From Oceanirhabdus seepicola (lineage in GTDB: Bacteria > Bacillota > Clostridia > Clostridiales > Clostridiaceae): a stretch of 64,000 bases of DNA. Made by a program: the position numbers and the translations under genes. The stretch lies in contig NZ_JAGSOJ010000002.1 of the NCBI RefSeq assembly GCF_023684385.1, forward strand, positions 186,001 through 250,000, given 5' to 3'. The notes under the pieces were generated by a model. It was not told where the DNA came from, searched no databases, and saw only the letters and a list, made by a program, of their open reading frames with translations. Below are positions 16,669-25,030 of this stretch, piece after piece (the first letter of the stretch is position 1; the number at the start of each line of letters is the position of its first letter).

Positions 16669-17805
16669 TCACTTAATCCCCATGTTTATCCACGGCAAAG
16701 CTGGATCTTCAGTAAAGTTTGAAACATTATAAAGGAATAAAACTTCGTTAATGCTGTTCTCATTAATATATTCCTTTAAGTTAACCTTATAATATCTAGG
16801 GTCTACCACATGTATCTCTTCGTAATGGGCTGATAAAAAAGGAATAAAGCAGTGAGCATATGAATCCTTTATTAACATTATTTTTTTATTATTTTTTTTA
16901 TTAGTAGTTATTTTAAGTAGAGGATTATTTCCATTTAAAAAAACTGTATATTTATCTTTTTTATCTAGATTTTCATTAAAGTAAAAATTATCATAGGTTT
17001 CTGTTTTATTATTAAAGGTGATTTCAATATCTTCAAATGCATTATGGTAAAAAGTTATAATTTCATCAGGTGCTATATGGGTATTGTTAGCTTTAGAAAA
17101 TAATGTTCCATAAAAGTTATCTGTTAATGTTTTTATTTCAAAATCTTCTAGGTTTATAGGTTCCAAACCTTTACTTTCCATAAAAGATTTGTATCCATAA
17201 TATGCGCCGAGCATAGTCCAGTGGTGATCAGTTTTAAAATAAAGATATTGATCTTTATTTTCTAGAAGATAGTCCATAGGATTTATAAAATTAATTTCAT
17301 TTTTAATCATTGAATTAACATATTCCATTAGTATCTTTTGATCATAATTAATAGCATATTTAGGTAGCTTATCTTCGTAGATTTTCACTGAGTTTGGAAC
17401 TAAAAGAAAGTTTATAGGTATGTCACCAATGTAATTTTTAAATGTATTAATACTATCAATATTTTTATCAAGATTCTCTCCAGGTTTCTTAAACTTTTCT
17501 AGAAGAAAATCATCTTTTCCAAAATACACATTATTATTATCAATTTTAAGTGAGGCTCTTTCTGTATCAGATTTTATTCCAACCCAAAAGTCCCTAAAAG
17601 GAAATTGGTCTTGTATGTATTCATCGAATTTTTCAGTGAACTTTCCTGAAAAAAGAGTCTTTAAGCTGAATTTAGGAAACGCACTTAAATTTCTGTTTTC
17701 TAGTTCAGAAAATTTTCTATCTGGAATAATAATGTGAAATAAAAGTCCAATAATCATAAAAATTGAACACATAAAAGTAATAAATCTATTTGATGTTCTA
17801 CTCAA
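16669..17805 (-). CDS. DHHW-family SGNH-like protein (AlgJ/AlgX-like) for surface O-acylation
   Basis: 378 aa. One N-terminal membrane anchor (about 8-25), then an extracytoplasmic domain containing FKTDHHWTMLGAYYGY (about 190-205), the DHHW/AlgX catalytic Asp-His signature, preceded by FLLVPNSVKIYEDKLP and followed by LIKDSYAHCFIPFLSAHY (nucleophile Ser segment). Such proteins transfer acyl groups delivered by a partner MBOAT across the membrane to a surface polysaccharide. The MBOAT gene lies immediately upstream, 17 bp away, so the pair is an operon. The polymer is unknown. Confidence 0.88.
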   Translation of the reverse strand: MSRTSNRFITFMCSIFMIIGLLFHIIIPDRKFSELENRNLSAFPKFSLKTLFSGKFTEKFDEYIQDQFPFRDFWVGIKSDTERASLKIDNNNVYFGKDDFLLEKFKKPGENLDKNIDSINTFKNYIGDIPINFLLVPNSVKIYEDKLPKYAINYDQKILMEYVNSMIKNEINFINPMDYLLENKDQYLYFKTDHHWTMLGAYYGYKSFMESKGLEPINLEDFEIKTLTDNFYGTLFSKANNTHIAPDEIITFYHNAFEDIEITFNNKTETYDNFYFNENLDKKDKYTVFLNGNNPLLKITTNKKNNKKIMLIKDSYAHCFIPFLSAHYEEIHVVDPRYYKVNLKEYINENSINEVLFLYNVSNFTEDPALPWINMGIK

Positions 17806-17822
17806 ATTATCACCATCCCTTT

Positions 17823-19238
17823 TTAGAATCTAAAGTATAGAAAAGGATTGTAGCTCGCATCAACTAGATAAGCAGTTGATAAAAACATTACAAGAAAACA
17901 ATTAAAGTTAACTACAACATTTTCATACAAAGTGTTAAGTTTTGACCTTTTCATTAAATAATCATGAAGCTTTTTAAAAATAGGTGTTGCAGCTAATATG
18001 CTTATAATTAAAATAATTATATTATTAAAGAAGTAGTATACACTTTCATTATCCATAAATGAATTATTGTTTAAAGCAAACATAGATTTAATGTATATTA
18101 CAACTTGAGACATGTCTTCAAAATAGAATAATACCCATCCTATAACAAGAATTAATAATACATAAATATGACTTAATAGGGGTGAGATTGTCTGAAGAAT
18201 ATCTTTTAATAAGAATCTTTCTAGTGCTATAAAGAATCCAAAGTAAATTCCCCATAAAACAAAGTTCCAGCTAGCTCCATGCCAAAGTCCAGTTAAGAAC
18301 CAAACAATAATAAGATTTCTTATTGTTTTAAAAGTTCCTGATCTATTTCCACCTAGTGGAATATAAACATAATCCTTAAACCATGTTCCTAATGACATAT
18401 GCCATCTTCTCCAGAACTCAGAAATACTCTTAGATATATAGGGGTAATTGAAGTTTTCACAAAAATCAAAACCGAATATTTTTCCAAGTCCAATTGCCAT
18501 ATCTGAATATCCACTGAAGTCAAAATATATTTGAAGCCCAAAGGCTATTATTCCAAGCCATGCTGTGATAACGGGGATATCTGTTAAAGTTGAAGTGCTT
18601 ATTTCACTCCAAAGATAACCAATGTTATTAGCAAGTAAAACTTTTTTTCCAAGTCCAATAATAAATCGTCTTATTCCAGTACCAATTTGATCAAGGGTTT
18701 CCTTTCTATCATTTAGCTGATCAGCAATTGTTTGATATCTAACAATTGGTCCTGCAATAAGCTGCGGGAAAAGAGTAACGTATGCAGCTAATGATATGAA
18801 ATTTTTCTGAACAGGGGCTTCACCTCTATAAACATCTATGGTATACGACATAGTTTGAAATGTATAAAATGATATACCTATAGGTAAGGGGAGGTTAAGA
18901 AGCTTGAAACTTGTATCAAAAATATTATTTATATTAAAAATTATAAAATCAGAGTATTTAAAAAATGATAGTAGACCTATATTAATAATAATTGAGGATA
19001 ATAAAAAAGTTTTTTTAAGTTTTTTATTGTCCCAGTATTTATGAATCAACATTCCGTGAGTATAGTCAACTACTGAAGAAAAAATCATAAGTAGAATATA
19101 AACAGGTTCTCCCCAGGCATAGAAAATTAAACTCATTAAAAGAAGAATTAAATTTTTGAATTTTCTTGGGAATAAAAAATATAAGAATAAAGTAACAGGT
19201 AAAAAAACAAATAAAAAGGTTAAACTACTGAATACCAT
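17823..19238 (-). CDS. MBOAT O-acyltransferase (AlgI/DltB-like)
   Basis: 471 aa, full family length, with about 11 predicted membrane segments. Diagnostic blocks: ITFYTFQTMSY-type segment (ISFYTFQTMSYTIDVYRG), FPQLIAGPIVRY, SEFWRRWHMSLGTWFKDYVYIPLGGN, and LTGLWHGASWNFVLWG with the invariant catalytic His. It moves an acyl group, usually acetyl, across the membrane to the DHHW partner encoded just downstream. No dlt genes are nearby, so teichoic acid D-alanylation is less likely than polysaccharide acetylation. Confidence 0.93.
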   Translation of the reverse strand: MVFSSLTFLFVFLPVTLFLYFLFPRKFKNLILLLMSLIFYAWGEPVYILLMIFSSVVDYTHGMLIHKYWDNKKLKKTFLLSSIIINIGLLSFFKYSDFIIFNINNIFDTSFKLLNLPLPIGISFYTFQTMSYTIDVYRGEAPVQKNFISLAAYVTLFPQLIAGPIVRYQTIADQLNDRKETLDQIGTGIRRFIIGLGKKVLLANNIGYLWSEISTSTLTDIPVITAWLGIIAFGLQIYFDFSGYSDMAIGLGKIFGFDFCENFNYPYISKSISEFWRRWHMSLGTWFKDYVYIPLGGNRSGTFKTIRNLIIVWFLTGLWHGASWNFVLWGIYFGFFIALERFLLKDILQTISPLLSHIYVLLILVIGWVLFYFEDMSQVVIYIKSMFALNNNSFMDNESVYYFFNNIIILIISILAATPIFKKLHDYLMKRSKLNTLYENVVVNFNCFLVMFLSTAYLVDASYNPFLYFRF

Positions 19239-19268
19239 ATTGCCTCCTTCATGTGCCTAAGTCATAGT

Positions 19269-19297
19269 AAAAGCCTGCTGATTATTCAGCAAGCTTT
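19269..19297 (-). terminator. Hairpin between the DUF4358 gene and the MBOAT operon
   Basis: AAGCCTGCTGA / TCAGCAAGCTT with a TTAT loop and one mismatch. On the minus strand it is followed by a short T-run (GGCTTTTAC), suggesting partial termination between the lipoprotein and MBOAT genes. Confidence 0.5.
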
Positions 19298-19334
19298 AAT
19301 ATTTCTTGATTATAGAGTTTCAACTGACTGAGAA

Positions 19335-19823
19335 TTATTGTAACATTTCATCGAAGATCTTTTCAACCTCTTGAGGCTCATCAGTAACGATGTAGATTAA
19401 GTATTTACCTTTTTCTTTAACAATTCTATTTTGTACTTTCTCGTATTGATCAGGAAGGTATTGAGACCAAATCCCTTCTTGATTTTCAGCAGTCTTATCT
19501 AAAACTTTCTTTAAATTTTCTACTGAACTTTCATCTTTTGCTTTAAAAACAACAATCATATCTGATTTTACATTTATCATAGAGTATATAGCGTAACCTT
19601 CTTCAAGGTCCTCAGTATTAAGTTCCATTGAGTCAATTAAATATTGATTTTCATCGCTTGGTGTTGAAAGATCAGTTTTCATAAGTCGTTGAGCAGTAGG
19701 TAACTCTGCAATTTTATCAACCATCTCTTTTATTGAAATATCCTTAACAGTCTCTTTTTGACCACAAGCAGCAAATGAAATCATAACAAATGCTATCATT
19801 AAAATACTTAAAATCTTTTTCAT
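19335..19823 (-). CDS. DUF4358 lipoprotein
   Basis: 162 aa. The signal peptide ends in a lipobox (MISFAAC, Cys at about residue 20), so it is anchored on the outer face of the membrane. The mature protein is a small alpha/beta domain matching the DUF4358 pattern (IVVFKAKDESSVENLKKVLD, YLIYIVTDEPQEVEKIFDE). In Clostridia DUF4358 lipoproteins are frequently next to MBOAT/DHHW pairs, as here, which suggests a role in surface polymer acylation; the biochemical function is unknown. Confidence 0.75.
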   Translation of the reverse strand: MKKILSILMIAFVMISFAACGQKETVKDISIKEMVDKIAELPTAQRLMKTDLSTPSDENQYLIDSMELNTEDLEEGYAIYSMINVKSDMIVVFKAKDESSVENLKKVLDKTAENQEGIWSQYLPDQYEKVQNRIVKEKGKYLIYIVTDEPQEVEKIFDEMLQ

Positions 19824-19934
19824 ATTATTATTCCTCCGTAGTTATATTATCTTTATTTTTTATAGTAAATATTCGTTTGTTATATTTACATAGCTATATA
19901 CGACATGAAAATATAAAAGTTATATATAAAATTA

Positions 19935-19980
19935 AAAAAATGGCTATAAGTTTTTTAGGTGATACTTATAGCCATTTTTT
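19935..19980 (-). terminator. Terminator of sigI-rsgI
   Basis: A perfect 17-bp stem, AAAAAATGGCTATAAGT (19935-19951) / ACTTATAGCCATTTTTT (19964-19980). T-runs on both strands allow bidirectional use. Confidence 0.88.
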
Positions 19981-20002
19981 AATGGTGAATTTAGAAATTT
20001 AT

Positions 20003-21412
20003 TCATTTTTTATGTTTATCAGATTTATCTCTCTTTGGATTTGAGGATGGCTTTTTATTTACCGAATCCTCTTTGCCCTTTTCATGATTGTCTTTTTTAT
20101 ATTTTTTATCTTTTTGTAGTTCATCATCTTTTTTATTATTTTTAGAATCTTTATCATTATTATGATTAATGTTGTCTTTTTTGTTTTCAATAGATGAATC
20201 ATTATCTTCAGTTGATTTATTATTTTCATTTGAGTCATTATGTTTAACTGAATCATTATTCTTATCTTTAGTTATGTAAGTATCTCTTTTATCTTCTTTT
20301 TTATTAGAATTATGTTTCTCTTCTGAGTTATTCTTTATGTTAGTATCTTTATTGTTATGTTCTTTTTTACTATTATCAGTATTTGAATTATCTTTTTTAT
20401 CTTTAGTTATGTAAGTTTTCTTTTTTGCCCCTTTATCGGGAATACTTCCACTTGAATTCTTTTGAGAGGAAGTATTCCCTTTATTTTCTTGGGTTTTATC
20501 CTTGGTTTTAATTGAATTATTCTCATTTTTCGAGTTGAGTTTTTTATCAGTATTTTTATTGTTATTTTTTGACGATTCATGGTCTTGTTTATTATCAATA
20601 CCTTTAAAAGTATTTTTGTCATCTGGTTTATTTTTATATGATGAATTATTCTTTTTATCATTATTTGATTTATCTAGATTTTTTTCTTTATCCTTTTTAT
20701 TTTGTTTAGGATTTTTTATTTTATTTTCAGTATCTTTTTTAAAATCATCTTTTTTATCATCTTTAGATGGTTTATCTTTTTCTTTTTTAGGTTTAATTTC
20801 AATTTCATTATGAGAATCTTTTTTAATCTTGATTTTAATATGTTCTTCATTTGATTTATCTTCAGAACCTTTAATATTAACATGTAAACCTTCTTTTTCT
20901 ACTTTTTCATAGAAGTTATCAAGCTTTACTTCAGAATCTTTTTTTCCTGTAAATGTAACATTAATAATTTTACCAGAAGAAATATATTTTTCATTAATGA
21001 AATTTTGCTCTTTACTTTCTTCAATAATCATTGAAAGACCATCATCAATTGTTTTGTTCTTTAAATTTGTACTCTGTAAAATTTGTTCACCATCTTGATT
21101 TAAAGGAGTAACTTTGATAATTCTATTAAATACATTTCCTTTAAGTTCAATTGAAGGATTGATGTTAACCTCAACTGTAGTTATAGGTGTAAAATAAAAT
21201 CCTGTAAATGCTCCTAGAAATACAAGAAGGAGCAGTGATGCAGCTAATGAAGCAAATCTTAAGTGTGTATTTTGTTGTATAACTTGACCTGAATAAATCT
21301 CACCTATAGAAGGGGCTTTTTTCTTAGACCATACCTTAAAAAACTGACCATCATTTGTAAGAATTGCAGCTTTGTTATTATTAATTTCTAAAACCATACC
21401 AGTTCTAATCAT
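20003..21412 (-). CDS. rsgI: Anti-sigma-I factor RsgI with a long charged tail
   Basis: 469 aa from ATG 21412 (SD CAGGTG); it overlaps the sigI stop by 8 bp, so translation is coupled. Residues about 1-50 are the cytoplasmic RsgI_N anti-sigma domain (IRTGMVLEINNNKAAILTN), followed by a membrane helix (about 55-75, FASLAASLLLLVFLGAFTGF) and the conserved extracellular RsgI domain (TTVEVNINPSIELKGNVFNRI onward, to about 180). From about residue 180 to the end the sequence is almost only Lys, Asp, Asn, Glu and Ser with imperfect repeats (for example YITKDK, DNSN). In polysaccharide-sensing RsgI proteins the C-terminus carries a carbohydrate-binding module; here no folded domain is visible. Confidence 0.9.
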   Translation of the reverse strand: MIRTGMVLEINNNKAAILTNDGQFFKVWSKKKAPSIGEIYSGQVIQQNTHLRFASLAASLLLLVFLGAFTGFYFTPITTVEVNINPSIELKGNVFNRIIKVTPLNQDGEQILQSTNLKNKTIDDGLSMIIEESKEQNFINEKYISSGKIINVTFTGKKDSEVKLDNFYEKVEKEGLHVNIKGSEDKSNEEHIKIKIKKDSHNEIEIKPKKEKDKPSKDDKKDDFKKDTENKIKNPKQNKKDKEKNLDKSNNDKKNNSSYKNKPDDKNTFKGIDNKQDHESSKNNNKNTDKKLNSKNENNSIKTKDKTQENKGNTSSQKNSSGSIPDKGAKKKTYITKDKKDNSNTDNSKKEHNNKDTNIKNNSEEKHNSNKKEDKRDTYITKDKNNDSVKHNDSNENNKSTEDNDSSIENKKDNINHNNDKDSKNNKKDDELQKDKKYKKDNHEKGKEDSVNKKPSSNPKRDKSDKHKK

Positions 21413-22148
21413 TATTATCACCTGCTTTTATATTCAAATATGTTCTAACATGTAAATATTCATCATTAGATAATACAATTATCAATGTTAATAGATAATT
21501 ACGCCATCTCTCGATGAACTTTCTTTTTTCATTAAAGATTTCTATAATCTTTTTTGCAGGAAGTCTTCTTTTGTTTTTTATATGGTCAACAATAGTATCA
21601 TCTTTAGCACAGTTGAAAGCTAGATTTAAAAGATGATTTCTAGTGTCTTTATGTTTTGGAGATGAAGATATAAGTATTTCAAAGGAAATATCATATTTTG
21701 AAAGTTCCTCTTTTAAAACAGATATTTCATCTGCTCTATTCTTATTTTCCAACTTTTTTTCATGTTCATTTAATGATTGAACTACATCAATATAATCAAA
21801 ATCTTCATCTTCTTTTTGAAAGGCAAGGTAAGGCGTATTTTTCCTTTTTCTAAAAAAATCATAAATAGAATTCCTTATTACCATTCTTGAGAAAGAATAA
21901 AAATTTCCTCTTGTATCTTCATATACGTCACATGACTTATTAAAAGCAATCATAGCGATACTTAGTTCATCGTCATTTTCCCAGCTTAACTTTCTATTAC
22001 ATATAGAAGAAGCAGATTTATATATGAAAGATTTATTTTCCTCAATAAATTTTTCTCTATTTTCTTTTTTTAATTTATCTTTATTAAATTTTAATCTTTT
22101 AAATGGTTCTAGTATTACCCCACTGATCAATGAGTAGAGAAAAGACAT
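21405..22148 (-). CDS. sigI: RNA polymerase sigma factor SigI
   Basis: 247 aa. ATG 22148 follows SD AGAGGTGA by 6 nt; the GTG at 22157 is inside the SD. Sigma region 2 is visible (WENDDELSIAMIAFNKSCDVYEDTRGNFYSFSRMVIRNSIYDFFRKRK). The C-terminal region (EKRKFIERWRNYLLTLIIVLSNDEY) is the SigI-specific type in place of a classic region 4. SigI responds to heat in Bacillus and to extracellular polysaccharides in cellulolytic Clostridia, and is held inactive by RsgI. The upstream CCCCC/CGTA element implies autoregulation. Confidence 0.92.
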   Translation of the reverse strand: MSFLYSLISGVILEPFKRLKFNKDKLKKENREKFIEENKSFIYKSASSICNRKLSWENDDELSIAMIAFNKSCDVYEDTRGNFYSFSRMVIRNSIYDFFRKRKNTPYLAFQKEDEDFDYIDVVQSLNEHEKKLENKNRADEISVLKEELSKYDISFEILISSSPKHKDTRNHLLNLAFNCAKDDTIVDHIKNKRRLPAKKIIEIFNEKRKFIERWRNYLLTLIIVLSNDEYLHVRTYLNIKAGDNND

Positions 22149-22172
22149 TAATATCACCTCTATATTTAAGTA

Positions 22173-22200
22173 TACGATATAATCTTAAAGTTTAAGGGGG
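22173..22200 (-). promoter_or_regulatory. SigI-type promoter of sigI-rsgI
   Basis: On the minus strand CCCCCTTAAA (from 22200) and CGTA (22176-22173) are separated by 19 nt after the C-run. Published SigI promoters have a C-rich -35 (ACCCCC) and CGAA/CGTA-like -10. The start codon is about 25 bp downstream. Confidence 0.55.
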
Positions 22201-22337
22201 AATTTTTGTTTTTTTTGCATTCCAATTTAAGGTAAATATATTCCCACTTAATAATTATATCAAGAATTTTTGGTCGTGGTTTAAATTAATGTTGAAAATG
22301 TTTGTAAGTCATATATAGATAATAGTGTTGGAAAACG

Positions 22338-22366
22338 TTGTTAAATAATAACAAAAATGATATAAT
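22338..22366 (+). promoter_or_regulatory. Sigma-A promoter of the 22444 gene with an overlapping palindrome
   Basis: TTGTTA (22338-22343), 17 nt, TATAAT (22361-22366). The palindrome TTGTTA-AATAA-TAACAA (22338-22354) covers the -35 element and may be an operator. It resembles a Rex site but its spacing is one base short. Confidence 0.6.
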
Positions 22367-22443
22367 TTAACATAAATGAAGCTGATTTAGAATTGCTTTC
22401 ATTTGTGTTGAATTTCCTAAATATGAGAAAGGAGGTAACAGTT

Positions 22444-24984
22444 ATGAGGAGCTTTAAATTAATGTTTCTATTCTGGTGTTTTGGTATGCTGATATTTATG
22501 CCATCAGTTTATGCAGATATTCCTAATAAAACAGTAGTACTGGGGGATAAAGCATATAATTTTAAATATGCCAACTCAAAAGAGCATTATCCAGAAATTA
22601 TTGAACAATTAATGTTAATTGACGATTATCAAATCTATCTTAAAGGGTCTGATGGCAATTGGTATCAAAATTCAAGTGGTAACATTGTTGATAATACAAA
22701 TATTCCATTTGTAACCTATAAAAATGGGGAGGGGAAAATTACAGAGTATTATCATTATGATGGAGAAGAGTTTAAGTTAGAAGTTATTTCTGCATCATTT
22801 CTATCTGATAGTCAAGTGAAAATTATATTTAACAAGGAAGTGGATCAAGCGTCAGCATTGGATAAGAGCATGTATGTTGTGGATAGCAAAATTCTTGGAG
22901 ACAATGATAGGATTGAATTATTGGATGATAAGAAAACCGTAGTTATAGTTTTGGAAAGTCCATTAGAGTTAGATAAAAAGCATAACATCTATGTTTCAGA
23001 GAAAATAAGTGACTCATATCATAATAGTATTGGTTCAGCCTATAAGAAAAATACGTTACTATTGAATGACTTTAGTAAGCTGCAAGAATCAACACTTAAC
23101 AATGTGGATATTATTGCTACAGAAAAGATTTTTAGTTCAAAAGTGGTTAATGGAGATATTTATTTAAGTGGAAGTAATCTAAAGATTAAGAATTGTACTA
23201 TTAAAGGTAAAATATTTGTTGATCCAGGAGACGAGGGTAATGTAGAAATAGCTAATGTAAAAGCTGATGAAATAGTTGTATTATCTGGTGGAGAAAATAG
23301 TATACATTTAATAGACTCAGAAATTAAGAAATTAAATATTATGAGTAAAAATAAAAGTAAATTAGTGAGGGTAGTATTAGAATCTAATACTAAAATTCTT
23401 AAAACATTTATTTCATCAAATGTAATCCTAGATGTAATAAACGGCGAGTTTGGAACAGTGGACATAGAAAATTTTTATATTGATGAAAAAATAGTGGAGT
23501 TAAGAGGAAGTTTCAGGGGTTCTATAGTATTACGGGGTAATATTAATTTAAAGGCAGCACATAATGCAAAGATTAAAAAAGTTAAAATAGAACCAGTGAA
23601 TTTCAATCCTAGAATTAATCTAGAGGGTAACTTTGAATCTGTAGAAGTTAATAGACAGTCAAATATGAGAATTACTAGTGGTAAGGTAAAGAAGTTAATT
23701 GCTAATTCAAAAGTAATATTAATAATTCTAGAAGATGCTGTGATTGAATTGTTGGAAGATATCAGGGATAATGCTGAGTTTGAAGGTAAAAGCAAAGGGA
23801 GAGTTACTAAGATTAAAGGGAAAGATGATAAATCATCAAGAGATAAACCGCATGATAGTCATGAATATGAAAATGAAAGAAATAATGGAAGTGATTTTGA
23901 ACACAACAAACCAACAGTAAGACTAAGTAATATTAATGATGTGAGTATCAATGTTGACCAAGAAAAAGCAATTGATTTATCTGTTGATTCAAATGTAAGA
24001 ATAGAGGTTTCTTCAAGTAATAACGATATAGTAGAGACTGTTATAGATGGTCATACCATTCATTTGATTGGGAAGAACCAAGGACAAGCTTTAATAACTG
24101 TAACTGGAAGAAGAAATGGATATAAAAGTAAAAGTACAACATTCAATGTAACAGTAAATCCAAAAGAAATAATAAATCACGTGCCAACAGTAGCACAAAC
24201 AATAACAGACCAAATAGCTAGAGAAGGTGAAGATGAAATAACTATAGATGTAAGCAAAACATTTATAGATGCAGATGGAGATACACTTACAATAAGTGCA
24301 GTGTCAGATAATGAAGAGGTAGCAACAGTAGTAGTAAATGGAACAGAGCTTGTAGTTACACCTGTATCTGAGGGAACAGCTGTAATAAAAGTAACTGCAG
24401 ATGATAAGAAAGGTGGAACAGTAAGTACAAATTTCAATATGACTGTATTTGAAAACAAAACATCTGTATCTATTGATCAGTTTTTAGGTTATACAACAGT
24501 TAAAGTGAAAAATGCTACTGCTGAGGGTAACGATGTAACTATTAAAATAATTGATAAAAGTAACAATAGTATAAAGTACAATGAGCAACTTAAAATTGAA
24601 AATGGAGAGTGTAAATTTCGTGTAAGGCTAGAAGCTGGGCGATATGATGTATATATAAATGTTGTTAATAGTGGAGAGATAATTCAATCAACATTTACTG
24701 TAATAGGGGAATATGGAAATATTGAAATCTATAAAGATCAAGATGATACAGTAATTAGAATGATATATCCATATGCTGTAATGAATCCAGCTGTTGAGGG
24801 AACCACTGTAACTATTAAAATAATTGACGAAAGCAATAATTCCATTGAATACAACGAACAGGGTAAATTTCAGAATGGAGTATGTGAGTTTAGGATAAGA
24901 CTAGAGCCAGGAGTTTATAAGGCGTATATCAATATAGTTTATTTGAATAAAATTCAAGCTAAAGGGTTTACTATTGATAATTAA
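22444..24984 (+). CDS. Large secreted surface protein with beta-helix-like and Ig-like domains
   Basis: 846 aa. Start ATG 22444 with SD AAAGGAGG; the ATG at 22393 is far upstream of the SD. Signal peptide about 1-24 (ends SVYADIP). About 105-185: SbsA/Big_5-like domain (ASFLSDSQVKIIFNKEVD). About 200-450: short beta-strand repeats rich in hydrophobic/Asn ladders (SGSNLKIKNCTIKGKIFV), like a right-handed beta-helix. About 455-485: charged linker. About 490-575: Ig-like domain. About 580-660: cadherin-like Ig module (PTVAQTITDQIAREGEDEI, DADGDTLTISAVS), nearly identical to two modules in the next gene. About 665-846: two tandem repeats of roughly 90 residues (VTIKIIDxSNNSIxYNEQ). No sortase or S-layer anchor. 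Likely co-transcribed with the nuclease gene 45 bp downstream. Confidence 0.75.
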   Translation: MRSFKLMFLFWCFGMLIFMPSVYADIPNKTVVLGDKAYNFKYANSKEHYPEIIEQLMLIDDYQIYLKGSDGNWYQNSSGNIVDNTNIPFVTYKNGEGKITEYYHYDGEEFKLEVISASFLSDSQVKIIFNKEVDQASALDKSMYVVDSKILGDNDRIELLDDKKTVVIVLESPLELDKKHNIYVSEKISDSYHNSIGSAYKKNTLLLNDFSKLQESTLNNVDIIATEKIFSSKVVNGDIYLSGSNLKIKNCTIKGKIFVDPGDEGNVEIANVKADEIVVLSGGENSIHLIDSEIKKLNIMSKNKSKLVRVVLESNTKILKTFISSNVILDVINGEFGTVDIENFYIDEKIVELRGSFRGSIVLRGNINLKAAHNAKIKKVKIEPVNFNPRINLEGNFESVEVNRQSNMRITSGKVKKLIANSKVILIILEDAVIELLEDIRDNAEFEGKSKGRVTKIKGKDDKSSRDKPHDSHEYENERNNGSDFEHNKPTVRLSNINDVSINVDQEKAIDLSVDSNVRIEVSSSNNDIVETVIDGHTIHLIGKNQGQALITVTGRRNGYKSKSTTFNVTVNPKEIINHVPTVAQTITDQIAREGEDEITIDVSKTFIDADGDTLTISAVSDNEEVATVVVNGTELVVTPVSEGTAVIKVTADDKKGGTVSTNFNMTVFENKTSVSIDQFLGYTTVKVKNATAEGNDVTIKIIDKSNNSIKYNEQLKIENGECKFRVRLEAGRYDVYINVVNSGEIIQSTFTVIGEYGNIEIYKDQDDTVIRMIYPYAVMNPAVEGTTVTIKIIDESNNSIEYNEQGKFQNGVCEFRIRLEPGVYKAYINIVYLNKIQAKGFTIDN

Positions 24985-24991
24985 AAATAAA

Positions 24992-25030
24992 AGGAGGGAC
25001 TGATTGCAAAATCTGCAATTGGGATAAGCA
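24992..25030 (+). promoter_or_regulatory. Distant SD with an intervening hairpin before the nuclease gene start
   Basis: AGGAGGG (24992-24998) is 31 nt from ATG 25030. Between them ATTGCA-AAATC-TGCAAT (25003-25019) can fold, and flanking CTG/TGG pairs extend the stem to 25000-25022. With the hairpin excluded, SD-to-ATG spacing becomes 8 nt. In-frame CTG 25000 and ATT 25003 are less likely alternative starts. Confidence 0.55.

Noticed and set aside
20050..20820. Reading frames on both strands within the rsgI tail
   Set aside because: They are frame shadows of the AAA/GAT/AAT-rich coding sequence, without start signals.
22338..22354. Rex operator upstream of the 22444 surface protein
   Set aside because: TTGTTA-AATAA-TAACAA is one base shorter than the Rex consensus spacing and the gene is not fermentative; kept only as an unspecified palindrome.
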